Assembly (NCBI GenBank): GCA_002172485.2
Contig: NHFP02000004.1
Coordinates: 175,817 to 239,816 of the forward strand
Source: Crocinitomicaceae bacterium TMED114
GTDB taxonomy: Bacteria; Bacteroidota; Bacteroidia; Flavobacteriales_D; Sanyastnellaceae
Direction of reading: 5' to 3'
Length of the DNA stretch: 64,000 nucleotides
Every line of letters begins with the position of its first letter. Position 1 is the stretch's first letter. Shown here one piece after another: positions 28,162 to 36,584 of this stretch. Under the pieces are notes generated by a model. The model had not been told where the DNA came from. It searched no databases and saw nothing but the letters and a program-made list of their open reading frames with translations. A program made the translations under genes and the position numbers.

Positions 28162-28350
28162 ATGAACGTTCAGGACATCATCACCCCCATTGGCAAGTTC
28201 ATCCAGTGGACCTTCAACACCGTGCTCGTCCCGGCGAGCAACCCGTTCAACCTGGCGGTCATCCTGCTCGTCGTGGGCGGCATCGCTTTCTGGCTCCGCA
28301 AGCAGCGCAAGTACACCGCTGCTGCCCGCCAGAACGGCGACATCATCTGA
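28162..28350 (+). CDS. Small single-pass membrane protein
   Basis: A 62-residue protein with one clear transmembrane helix (FNLAVILLVVGGIAFWL, about 30-47) followed by the positive stretch RKQRKY and an acidic end (NGDII), so the C-terminus should be cytoplasmic. In flavobacteria a similar-sized membrane protein (DUF6341) stands between purD and DUF6427 genes, and this one has the same neighbours, so it may be the counterpart. The sequence likeness is weak. A -7 element and the +1-to-stop length support a real gene. Confidence 0.65.
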   Translation: MNVQDIITPIGKFIQWTFNTVLVPASNPFNLAVILLVVGGIAFWLRKQRKYTAAARQNGDII

Positions 28351-28376
28351 TTTTCTGTCGTCCACCCGGACGAGGC

Positions 28377-29657
28377 TCATCCCACCGACCCGATGTCGGT
28401 GCGGAACGTTTTGCCTTCGAATTCCACCTTGTCCACGAGGTCATAGGCTTTTTGCACGGCCTTCTCCAATTCCGCATCCATGCCGATGCACGCCAGGACA
28501 CGCCCTCCTGAGGTGACGACTCGACCGCCATCCTGTCGCGTCCCAGCGTGGAACAAACGCTGATCGGCGTCCAAGTCCTTGGGGGCCGGAAGGGCCATGG
28601 GCACGCCCTTGTCGTACGCCCCCGGATAGCCTGCACTGGCTACGGTGACGGTGGCTGCTGCACGGGGAGACAGCGCCACGTCGATTTCGGACAGCAGGCC
28701 ATTGGACAGGCCATCCATGAGGTGGAGCAAATCGGTCTCCAGCAAGGAGAGGATGATCTGGGTTTCCGGATCGCCAAGTCGGCAATTGTACTCGATCACG
28801 TATGGGTCCCCTTGCACCTTCATCAAGCCGAAGAAGAGGAATCCCTTGTATCCAAATCCATCCCGCTGGATGCCACGGATGGTCGGAATCACGACCTGGT
28901 TCTTCACCTTTTCCATGAATTCCGGGGTCACATGCGGGACCGGACTGATGGCCCCCATCCCTCCGGTGTTGGGGCCGGTGTTGCCCTCTCCGATGCGCTT
29001 GTAGTCCATGGCGGACGGGAGCAGGCGCCAAGCATCGCCATCGGTCACGGCGAACATCGACACCTCCACGCCCTTCAAGAACTCTTCGATGACCACCTCC
29101 TTTCCGGCACCGCCAAAGGCCTTGCCCTTGATCATGTCCTTGACAGCCTTCTCCGCTTCTGCGTAGTCTTCTGTGACAATCACGCCCTTGCCCGCTGCCA
29201 AGCCACTTGCCTTGACGACATACGGGGCCTTCATGGTCTTGAGGAACGCCACCGCATCTCGAATCTGCCCCTTGCCGAAGGTGGCAAACTTGGCGGTGGG
29301 AATGCGGTGGCGCTTCATGAAGTCCTTGGCGAACTTCTTGCTGCTCTCCAGCTGAGCGCCTTCCTTGCCAGGTCCGATGACCGCCACGTGGCCCAAGTCT
29401 TTGGCTTTGACAAAGTGGTCTACAATGCCTGCGGCCAATGGGGCTTCGGGGCCCACGACGATCATGTGGATGTCCTGCTCACGCACGAAGGCCTCCACCC
29501 CCTTGAAGTCCATGGGGTCGAGGTCCACATTCTGCCCGAATTCCGCAGTACCGGCATTGCCGGGTCCAAAAAACAAGCCCTCCAGCAGGCTGCTGCTGGA
29601 CACTTTCCAACCGATGGCGTGCTCGCGGCCGCCGGATCCAAGAATGAGTACGCGCAT
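28377..29657 (-). CDS. purD: Phosphoribosylamine-glycine ligase PurD
   Basis: PurD (GARS) joins phosphoribosylamine and glycine with ATP in purine synthesis. The 426-residue product is the usual length for the monofunctional enzyme. VLILGSGGREHAIGWK begins the N-domain, VVGPEAPLAAG follows, the ATP-grasp core has YVVKASGLAAGKGVIV and EEFLKGVEVSMFAVTDG, and the family signature RLGDPETQ is present. The promoter overlaps that of the divergent glycosyltransferase gene. Confidence 0.96.
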   Translation of the reverse strand: MRVLILGSGGREHAIGWKVSSSSLLEGLFFGPGNAGTAEFGQNVDLDPMDFKGVEAFVREQDIHMIVVGPEAPLAAGIVDHFVKAKDLGHVAVIGPGKEGAQLESSKKFAKDFMKRHRIPTAKFATFGKGQIRDAVAFLKTMKAPYVVKASGLAAGKGVIVTEDYAEAEKAVKDMIKGKAFGGAGKEVVIEEFLKGVEVSMFAVTDGDAWRLLPSAMDYKRIGEGNTGPNTGGMGAISPVPHVTPEFMEKVKNQVVIPTIRGIQRDGFGYKGFLFFGLMKVQGDPYVIEYNCRLGDPETQIILSLLETDLLHLMDGLSNGLLSEIDVALSPRAAATVTVASAGYPGAYDKGVPMALPAPKDLDADQRLFHAGTRQDGGRVVTSGGRVLACIGMDAELEKAVQKAYDLVDKVEFEGKTFRTDIGSVG

Positions 29658-29665
29658 AGCGCCTC

Positions 29666-29673
29666 AAAACTAC
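29666..29673 (-). promoter_or_regulatory. -7 element for purD
   Basis: TAGTTTTG on the minus strand is a perfect TAnnTTTG match ending 8 bases before the purD ATG. Its last two bases on the plus strand (29672-29673) are shared with the divergent plus-strand element. Confidence 0.55.
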
Positions 29674-29679
29674 CTTCGC
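29672..29679 (+). promoter_or_regulatory. Putative -7 element for the GT2-GT9 gene
   Basis: TACCTTCG on the plus strand, 72 bases before the GTG start at 29752. It overlaps the purD element by two bases, so the two promoters probably exclude each other. Confidence 0.45.
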
Positions 29680-29751
29680 CACAGACCCGGAGGAGGGCAG
29701 GTTTTCAACACCGCGTTCCCATTCCTCACCAATCCGGGCACCTGAACAGGC

Positions 29752-31542
29752 GTGAAACCCAATTCCACCCCCCCGACAAAGGCGACCGACATCCGGTTGA
29801 GTGTGGTCGTGATCACGCGCAATGAGGCCCACAACCTCCCCCGTTTGCTCGATTCCGTCGCCGGATTGGCTGACGAGGTCATTGTGTTCGATTCGGGCAG
29901 CACCGATGGCACGGTGGACATCGCGAAGCGCGCTGGAGCCCAGGTGACCAACTGCGAATGGACGGGCTGGTCGGACACGAAGAACCGGGCCAATGCGGCC
30001 GCTTCTGGACAATGGATCCTCAGCCTGGATGCAGATGAGGCGCTGACCCCGGCCTCCACAGCGTCGATTCGCGCCTTCATTGAGAAACCCGCCCGCACGG
30101 ACTCTGGCGCCCTGCGCGTCGGGGAAATCAACCGCTTGACACGGTATGTCGACCAATGGGTCCACCACAGTGGCTGGCACCCCGACCGCAAAGTGCGCCT
30201 GTGGCCGGCAAGTGCTGGATCTTGGTCTGGCGACATCCATGAGCGCATGTCGTTCGAGGGGCCGTCCAAGGTGACCCGCATCGATGGGGTGGTGGAGCAC
30301 CACAGTTATCCCACGGTGGCCAGTCACCTTCACCAGATCGAGCGGTTCGGGGAAGTCTGGGCCCGCAGCCAGTTCGCCCTTGGGCGCAACAGCTTTGTGG
30401 CCGTGGCCTGCGTCAAGGTGGTGGCCCAGTGGATCAAGACGGCCTTCCTCAAGGGCGGCTTCCGGGACGGTCCTACCGGCTGGGCCATTGCGCGCAGGAG
30501 CGCTTGGGCCACGTGGCGAAAGCATGCCCGCCTGAGGGCCCTGCACCGCCCTGTGGCTGCCCCGCAGCGGGTGTTGATTGCCCGGACCGACGCCCTGGGC
30601 GACCTCATGTGCACCTTGCCGCTCGTGCGCGCCGTGAAGGAGGCGCACCCCAACGCGGTCGTCGACCTGTTGGTCCGGCCGTACGCTGCGCCCATTGGCC
30701 GCTGCGCCATCGGTGTTCGTGACGTGCTCGAGTGGACCGCGTCGTGTGCAGAGGAGCCGCGGGGTGCAGGCAAGGCCCTGCTCGAGCCAGGGCAATACGA
30801 CGCTGTGGTCCTCGCATTCCCTGACCCCGCCGTCGTTCGGGCCGCCTGTGCTGCCCGCATCCCCGTTCGCATTGGAACCGGACGAAGGCGGCACACCGTC
30901 CTGCGGCTCACCCACCGCAACTGGGACAGCCGAAAGCACTCCGGAGGGCACGAAGCCTGGCACGGGCTGCGGTTGTTGATGCCGCTCGGCGTGGATGTGC
31001 CTGACATTCGACCCACGGGCCAATTCCTCGAGCCACCTGCCCCAAGTGATCGGGTCCAGGGTTGGCTGGGCAAGCTGGGCTCCACCTTCATCCTGCTCCA
31101 TCCCGGATCGCATGGCAGCGCCGGGAATGCGTCTCCGGACGCCTTTGCGCAATGGGCTTTGGCCTTGGCTGAATCCGGGCACCAGGTCGGATTTACGGGC
31201 ACCTCTGCCGAAGGCGAAGCATTTGCCCCGAATCTGCCGGAACACCCCAGCATCCACGGGCTGTTTGGCGCCTTGGACCTGCGCGAACTCATGGCCCTTC
31301 AAGCCCAGGCCAAGTTGGTCATCGCCTCCAGCACCGGCCCCCTGCACACGGCCGCGGCTCTCGGGACGCCTGTGTTGGGCCTCTACCATGCTGCAGCGCC
31401 GGCTTGGCCACAACGCTGGGCGCCCATTGGACCTGCGGCCCATGTGCTGGTCACCTCAGAATTCACCGAGGCCGGCTGCCTGAAGTTGTCCCCGGAATCG
31501 GTCCTGCAGGCCGCCAAGGAGGCCATGGCTACCTCCGCCTGA
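29752..31542 (+). CDS. Fused glycosyltransferase: GT2 (WaaE/KdtX-like) + GT9 (heptosyltransferase-like)
   Basis: A 596-residue two-domain protein. Residues about 15-250 are a GT2 domain of the WaaE/KdtX LPS-core type: LSVVVITRNEAHNLPRLLDS, VFDSGSTDGT, LSLDADEAL with the DXD-like Asp pair, and GDIHERMSF. From about residue 270 a GT9 ADP-heptose:LPS heptosyltransferase fold starts: VLIARTDALGDLMCTLPLVRA, HPGSHGSAGNASPDAFAQW, and IASSTGPLHTAAALGTPVLGLY. The two are usually separate genes. Both domains look intact, so one polypeptide may carry out two LPS-core steps. GTG 29752 is the first good start. The 3' end overlaps the convergent O-antigen ligase gene by 14 bases. Confidence 0.85.
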   Translation: MKPNSTPPTKATDIRLSVVVITRNEAHNLPRLLDSVAGLADEVIVFDSGSTDGTVDIAKRAGAQVTNCEWTGWSDTKNRANAAASGQWILSLDADEALTPASTASIRAFIEKPARTDSGALRVGEINRLTRYVDQWVHHSGWHPDRKVRLWPASAGSWSGDIHERMSFEGPSKVTRIDGVVEHHSYPTVASHLHQIERFGEVWARSQFALGRNSFVAVACVKVVAQWIKTAFLKGGFRDGPTGWAIARRSAWATWRKHARLRALHRPVAAPQRVLIARTDALGDLMCTLPLVRAVKEAHPNAVVDLLVRPYAAPIGRCAIGVRDVLEWTASCAEEPRGAGKALLEPGQYDAVVLAFPDPAVVRAACAARIPVRIGTGRRRHTVLRLTHRNWDSRKHSGGHEAWHGLRLLMPLGVDVPDIRPTGQFLEPPAPSDRVQGWLGKLGSTFILLHPGSHGSAGNASPDAFAQWALALAESGHQVGFTGTSAEGEAFAPNLPEHPSIHGLFGALDLRELMALQAQAKLVIASSTGPLHTAAALGTPVLGLYHAAAPAWPQRWAPIGPAAHVLVTSEFTEAGCLKLSPESVLQAAKEAMATSA

Positions 31543-33040
31543 AAAACGCGGGCAGCGCGAGACACCACAAGGCGAGCGTCACGCCCGCTTGGGTCTGCAA
31601 GGTATCTTCCGTCAATCCGCTCATGGCCAAGACGAGCACAGCAGGCCAAGCTTGTGAAATTCGCCCCCCTTGCAACAGGGCCCAGAGCCACAAAGCGAGG
31701 CCAACCCAACCCAGCCCCAGCATCAAAGACAAGTACTGCTGGTGGGGACGGTGCCGAGATTCAGCCGGCCAATCCGGCCGGTGATTGGCATAGGCTTGTT
31801 CCATCGCCATTTGTGCATCCCCGGACCCCGTTCCGGCCATCCAAAACCCAAGCGCCATGCCATCTTCAATGGCTTGCCAGGCCGTTTTTTGGTAGACACT
31901 TCTCGCCAACAAACTCGCGTCCACACTTTGTCTGCCGTCCAACCACTGGCCCCAATTGAAGCACATCCGATTCCACCTCGGGGCCCAGCCGACCCCCTGC
32001 CATTCCACCACCGACGCGTAACCCATTTCAATGGCCGCCACTTCCTCCGCAGTCAGCGCCGCGACGCCCTCCCGGTCTTTCCGGAGCCCTTTGGAGGCGA
32101 GGAACCGAATCAGCCTCGGTTCCACTTCCTTGAACGGCACCGAACTGCGCTGCTTCCATCCATGGGCCAGTTCACCCCAAGCCACATGGGTCCAGATGAA
32201 ATGGCCATTCTCCGTCGCCCTTTTGTCCAGCCGATGGACATAGGGTTCTCCCCCTGCTGTGCGCGCGGACAGGGAGGCGGTGTCCGGGAATGCGCTTGGC
32301 AACGCGGAAGTCAACCCTAATGTCACCGCGCTCCCCGCGCAAAACAGAACGGCCAAGTGACGAACCACGCGCCGCTTGATGGGCCAGCGCAGCGACTCGG
32401 AGGATCGGCTGGCGTCCCATAGCATGGGGGCCCACCATGCCGCCGTGACCGCCCCGGCCAACAAGCCTGTCAAACTCTCCGTCCACGTCCATGTGAGCCC
32501 CGCAGCGACCACCGCCAACCATGCCCAGCCACGCGAAAGGAAGTGAGCGGTCCAGGGCAACAGCACCGCCCACCACAGCCCGAAACGGATGTGGGAAATG
32601 AAACGGGACGATGAACGTCCACCAAACGGCGCACCTTCCCAAACGTCCAGCCCCACCACAGCACACGTGGCCAACGTTGCGGAAAACACCGCGCAGCGCA
32701 GAACCCATTGCACTTCCACCTTGCTGTCGGGATGTTGTCCCGCCCACCAGGCCAAGCCCGCCACGAGCAGCGGCAACTTGACCCTCACGTCATGGATGGC
32801 CCCTGCCGGATTGGAGCTCCACAACGCCGAACACCCCGTCCAGAGGACGAGGCCCACCAAAGCCCAGCCTCCGAATGCCCCTCGATTCAAGGGCAGTCCC
32901 GTCTTGACCAAGGTCGCGATGGCCGCGAGCCCAAGTCCCGCTGTGGCCACGCTCATGAACGCATTGGACCACGGATAAGCCAGGGCCACAGCACACCAGG
33001 CTGCAGTCCAGATGTGACTTTGGTCCAAGCGGGGCTTCAT
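31529..33040 (-). CDS. O-antigen ligase / polymerase family membrane protein
   Basis: A 503-residue inner-membrane protein with about ten to twelve hydrophobic segments and one large periplasmic loop (about 265-400) before the last helices. That is the Wzy_C (WaaL / O-antigen polymerase) layout. The loop carries many Arg/His residues and ends in HRPHQQYLSLMLGLGWVGLALW, matching the conserved H..yl......Gi.Gl pattern near the end of the family domain. It lies beside the LPS-core glycosyltransferase. Ligase versus polymerase cannot be decided. It overlaps ctpA by 4 bases. Confidence 0.75.
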   Translation of the reverse strand: MKPRLDQSHIWTAAWCAVALAYPWSNAFMSVATAGLGLAAIATLVKTGLPLNRGAFGGWALVGLVLWTGCSALWSSNPAGAIHDVRVKLPLLVAGLAWWAGQHPDSKVEVQWVLRCAVFSATLATCAVVGLDVWEGAPFGGRSSSRFISHIRFGLWWAVLLPWTAHFLSRGWAWLAVVAAGLTWTWTESLTGLLAGAVTAAWWAPMLWDASRSSESLRWPIKRRVVRHLAVLFCAGSAVTLGLTSALPSAFPDTASLSARTAGGEPYVHRLDKRATENGHFIWTHVAWGELAHGWKQRSSVPFKEVEPRLIRFLASKGLRKDREGVAALTAEEVAAIEMGYASVVEWQGVGWAPRWNRMCFNWGQWLDGRQSVDASLLARSVYQKTAWQAIEDGMALGFWMAGTGSGDAQMAMEQAYANHRPDWPAESRHRPHQQYLSLMLGLGWVGLALWLWALLQGGRISQAWPAVLVLAMSGLTEDTLQTQAGVTLALWCLALPAFFRRR

Positions 33041-34740
33041 CGGCGCGCGCCGTCCCGTTGCTGGGTGGGGTCCACTGGAGCCAAGATGGACGTCAACTCC
33101 TCACCGAACACCGACTGTGCACGGAGGACGGTCGGATCCACGGTCAAACTGCGTTCCACTATCCCCGCTGCCAGGTGGAATCGGAGCACGACCTCTTCTT
33201 CCAAGGCCCTTCGGATCTCGGACTCAAACAACTGAAGGTCCCGCCCCAGATTCGGCTCCAACGCAACCTCCAGTTGGTCCAAGGCCGCACCTGCAACGGA
33301 TTGGTACTGCTCGAAATCAATGGCTTCTTCCAGGTCTTCCAATACGGCCATGCTTTCCGTCGAGTAAGCGAAGCCGTCGGACTCAAGGTGGTCCTCAAAG
33401 CCGCGCCAAGTGACGTCGTCCATCCGGTAACTCACGGGGTCTGGAACCACAGTGCTGTCCAACCCGGCTGCCACACGCGTGGCGTAATCGAAGACGGCAA
33501 AATCATCGAGCAAACTCTCCATCAAAGTGGACATGAAGGGGGTCTCCACCTCGATGTCAGGCTGGATGCCGCGGCCCTCGATGACAGGGCGCCCACCGGC
33601 TGTGGTGAACACGCGAAGCAGGGAATCGGACACAGCCTGGGCCTTGCCCTGGGCGTCCCGTTCTCCGCCATAATCCAAGCGCTGAATGCAACGGCCGCTG
33701 GCCGTGTAATACTTCGCCACGGTCACCTTGAGTCGGGTGTTGAAGGCCATGTCCTTGGTCTGTTGGACCAGGCCTTTTCCGAAACTGTCCATGCCGACGA
33801 TGACGGCGCGGTCGAGGTCTTGAAGGGTGCCACTCACGATCTCGGAAGCACTGGCGGATTGGCCGTCGATGAGGACCACCAATGGCATGTCCGGCGCCGT
33901 GGGGCGGCCGAGGGCCGTGTACGACTTGTTCCACTTCTCGTCCTTGCCCCGGGTGGACACGATTTCCGTCCCCTTGGGGACGAACAGATTGACAATCGCC
34001 ACGCTCTCCTTGAGCAAGCCACCCCCATTGCCGCGCAAGTCCAGCACCAATTGCTCCATGCCGGCGCTGTCCCGCAACGCCATCAGGGCCTGACGCACCT
34101 CACCTGCAGAGCCACGGGTGAACTTGGAGAGGTAGATGTACCCCGTCTTGTCGTCCAACATGCCGCTGTACGGCACAGCGGGCACCCGCACCTTGGCGCG
34201 CTCGACTTCAAATTCCAGCATGCCGCCGCCATAGGGGCGCTCCACGCCCAAGGTCACCGTACTGCCGGATTCTCCTTGGAGCAGGTCGCCCAATTCGTCG
34301 GTGTCCATATCCGCGTCCACACGTCGGCCCGCCACGCTGCGCACCATGTCGCCAGGCCGAATGCCCGCATTGTGCGCCGGATATCCTTTATACACCTCCA
34401 CCACGGTCATGTCGCCGTCGATGGGCTGGACCAACGCGCCGATTCCCCCGTACTCGCCCGTGTTCATGAATCGGATGTCCTCGATCCGGGACTCCGGGTA
34501 GTACACCGTGTAGGGATCCAACTTGTCGAGCATGGCATCGATGGCCACGCGCATCAATGTTCCGGGCTCCGGTTCCTCCACGTAGAATTCATGCACGCCT
34601 CGAAAGACAGACGTCAGAATTTCGAGGTGCTTGGTGACTTCGAAGTAGGTGCCAGAAGGCCGGGCCGCGCGGACGCCGAGGATGACAGTCAGGACGAGGA
34701 TGCCCATCCAGGCAGCGCGGGGGAGTCGGATGCGGTTCAT
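33037..34740 (-). CDS. S41 family C-terminal processing peptidase
   Basis: A 567-residue periplasmic protease anchored by an N-terminal segment (AWMGILVLTVILGV). A PDZ domain spans about 100-185 (GIGALVQPIDGDMTVVEVYKGYPAHNAGIRPGD). The S41 core follows, with catalytic Ser297 in GQSASASEI and Lys322 in SFGKGLVQQ, exactly 25 residues apart as in Prc and CtpB. A helical C-terminal extension of about 150 residues is present. Such proteases trim envelope proteins. It is coupled to rnpA upstream and the ligase gene downstream by 4-base overlaps. Confidence 0.92.
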   Translation of the reverse strand: MNRIRLPRAAWMGILVLTVILGVRAARPSGTYFEVTKHLEILTSVFRGVHEFYVEEPEPGTLMRVAIDAMLDKLDPYTVYYPESRIEDIRFMNTGEYGGIGALVQPIDGDMTVVEVYKGYPAHNAGIRPGDMVRSVAGRRVDADMDTDELGDLLQGESGSTVTLGVERPYGGGMLEFEVERAKVRVPAVPYSGMLDDKTGYIYLSKFTRGSAGEVRQALMALRDSAGMEQLVLDLRGNGGGLLKESVAIVNLFVPKGTEIVSTRGKDEKWNKSYTALGRPTAPDMPLVVLIDGQSASASEIVSGTLQDLDRAVIVGMDSFGKGLVQQTKDMAFNTRLKVTVAKYYTASGRCIQRLDYGGERDAQGKAQAVSDSLLRVFTTAGGRPVIEGRGIQPDIEVETPFMSTLMESLLDDFAVFDYATRVAAGLDSTVVPDPVSYRMDDVTWRGFEDHLESDGFAYSTESMAVLEDLEEAIDFEQYQSVAGAALDQLEVALEPNLGRDLQLFESEIRRALEEEVVLRFHLAAGIVERSLTVDPTVLRAQSVFGEELTSILAPVDPTQQRDGARR

Positions 34741-35153
34741 TCGTTTTCGGATGCGGCCGTGGTCATGCGGCTCAGCAATTTGACCATTCCCCGCTCCACC
34801 TCATCGGCAGAGGGGAGGCCCTTGCCCACAAAGATGAGAACGACCGCACACTGTTGGTCCGGCGGAAGGGTCGCTTCAAAGGAGGAACGATGCAATCGCC
34901 ACATTTCGCGCATCCATCGCTTGGTCATGTTGCGATCGACGGCCTTGCGCAGGCGCTTTTTGGACACGGTGAACGCCACGCGGGTGGGTGCCGGGCCGTC
35001 CTGCTTCACCAAAGCATAGCGGGCGATGAGGGGAAATCCTTTGGCCGTATCCCCTTCCGCGAAGACGCGGTCAATGACCACCCGCCGTTTGAGGCTGCGG
35101 TCCCGGCCTTGCTTGAGGTCCGGTGTTGGGGAGATGTGCTGCTCGGAAGTCAG
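34737..35153 (-). CDS. rnpA: Ribonuclease P protein component RnpA, probable CTG start
   Basis: RnpA binds the RNase P RNA and helps mature tRNA 5' ends. The first ordinary start (GTG 35081) gives 114 residues but leaves out the conserved N-terminal RSLKRR of the family, which is present in frame just upstream. No ATG, GTG or TTG lies between that motif and the hemD stop. A CTG at 35153 overlaps the hemD stop as CTGA, the layout of a coupled ATGA junction, and gives 138 residues. Later motifs are RVFAEGDTAKGFPLIARYAL and the RNA-contact helix TVSKKRLRKAVDRNMTKRWMRE. The gene is certain; the CTG start is my inference. Confidence 0.85.
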   Translation of the reverse strand: MTSEQHISPTPDLKQGRDRSLKRRVVIDRVFAEGDTAKGFPLIARYALVKQDGPAPTRVAFTVSKKRLRKAVDRNMTKRWMREMWRLHRSSFEATLPPDQQCAVVLIFVGKGLPSADEVERGMVKLLSRMTTAASENE

Positions 35154-35896
35154 TCCTTGCCGAGAATGTGGTTCTCGATGGCCATGGTCATCGAGGGAGC
35201 CTTGGGGTTCGGGGCGCCGACGTCAATGCGCAGATTCTTCGCCTCCGCCGCTTTTCGCGTGGTGGGACCGAAGACGGCGATGCGCGTCTCACCTTGCTCG
35301 AAATCGGGGAAGTTCTTGAAGAGGCTCTCGATGCCCGAAGGCGAAAAGAACACGAGCATGTCGTACTTCACATCCGACAGGTCAGAGAGGTCGCTGCACA
35401 CGGTCTTGTACATCACCGCCTTCGTGAAGTCGATGTTGTTTTCCTCCAGCAATTGGGGGATGCTCGGCTTCAAAATGTCGGCGCAAGGGAGGAGAAACTT
35501 CTCCTTTTTGTGCTTCTTGATTGAGCCAATGAGTTCCGTGAAGCGCAGTTGGCCATGGAAGATCTTTCGCTTCCGGTACACGATGTACTTCTGCAGATAG
35601 TGGGCGGTGGACTCGCTGATGCAGAAATACTTCATGCTGTCCGGCACGTCGAAACGCAGCTCCTCGGCCATTCTGAAATAATGGTCCACGGCGTTGCGGG
35701 ACGTGAAGATGACACTGGTGTGTTCCCCAAGGTCGATGCGCTCTTGCCGGAAAGTCTGGCCATCCACGCCCTCGACGTGAATGAAACTGCGGAAATCAAT
35801 CTTCAGCTTGAGCTTGTCAGCCAAGTCGAAGTAAGGTGACTTCTCCGTGCTTGGCTTGGGTTGAGAAATCAGAATGGTCTTGACCTTCTTGCCCAT
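35150..35896 (-). CDS. hemD: Uroporphyrinogen-III synthase
   Basis: HemD closes and isomerises hydroxymethylbilane to uroporphyrinogen III for heme and siroheme. The 248-residue protein from ATG 35896 has the loose HemD pattern: ILISQPKPSTEKSPYFDLADKLKLK, SVIFTSRNAVDHYF, YIVYRKRKIF, VMYKTVC, and MLVFFSPSGIESLF with RIAVFGPTTRKAAEA. It is a Bacteroidota-type HemD, lower in GC and richer in Lys than its neighbours. It sits in the conserved run DUF4271 - hemD - rnpA - ctpA. Confidence 0.88.
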   Translation of the reverse strand: MGKKVKTILISQPKPSTEKSPYFDLADKLKLKIDFRSFIHVEGVDGQTFRQERIDLGEHTSVIFTSRNAVDHYFRMAEELRFDVPDSMKYFCISESTAHYLQKYIVYRKRKIFHGQLRFTELIGSIKKHKKEKFLLPCADILKPSIPQLLEENNIDFTKAVMYKTVCSDLSDLSDVKYDMLVFFSPSGIESLFKNFPDFEQGETRIAVFGPTTRKAAEAKNLRIDVGAPNPKAPSMTMAIENHILGKD

Positions 35897-35900
35897 GGTA

Positions 35901-36584
35901 TTACCCCTGCCATGCGCGGAAGAGGACCGCGACTGGGAGGATTTCAAGGGCGCAAAGATACAGAATTGGGACGAGTGAGCCTGCCCGGAACACCCGGTTG
36001 TCGAAGATTGCACGCCACTGACGAAGGGTCCAACCCGCCCCCCAAATCGCGCCACACAGCACCAGTGCCACCCCAGCGCCACGCGGTCCCATGGCCAACC
36101 CAAGCAGGGCCACAGGGGCCATGGCCCAACCCGCTGAATCCTGAAGCCAACGGTGATGCCGGGACCAAACCACGCCCTCCACGCTTCGTCCTGTAATGCG
36201 GCCCATCAGATACCCCACTCCACCGCGCATCCCTGAAATCAAGAACCACGTACCCCACAACCGCAAGAACAGAGCTCCATCCACAGGTGCCTCTTCAGAA
36301 TGCGCCCACAATGCGGTGATACTCAAGGCCACAGCCATTCCTGCTCCTGCGTGGATGAGCACATCCTGAACACGCCATTCACTGCCATCTCCAAGCTCCT
36401 GAAACAACAAGCGCACATCCGTCCAAGCCCAAAGCAAACGCCGCTCAAACCCGCGGCTAGACCAACGCAAACCCCCGGCCAAAAAGCCAAGGCACAACCA
36501 CACCAGCCACCAAACGGCAGGCGAAGAAGCGGTCCATCTGAGGGTGCCCTCGAACATGTGTCGAAGGTCGCATTCAACCTCCAT
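35901..36584 (-). CDS. DUF4271 family membrane protein
   Basis: A 227-residue protein from ATG 36584 with about six hydrophobic helices, matching DUF4271, a Bacteroidota membrane family always found near hemD. Its start overlaps the end of the lamin-tail gene by 11 bases, and it ends 4 bases before hemD, so the operon is tight. The function is unknown. ATG 36557 is an alternative start with no overlap. Confidence 0.72.
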   Translation of the reverse strand: MEVECDLRHMFEGTLRWTASSPAVWWLVWLCLGFLAGGLRWSSRGFERRLLWAWTDVRLLFQELGDGSEWRVQDVLIHAGAGMAVALSITALWAHSEEAPVDGALFLRLWGTWFLISGMRGGVGYLMGRITGRSVEGVVWSRHHRWLQDSAGWAMAPVALLGLAMGPRGAGVALVLCGAIWGAGWTLRQWRAIFDNRVFRAGSLVPILYLCALEILPVAVLFRAWQG

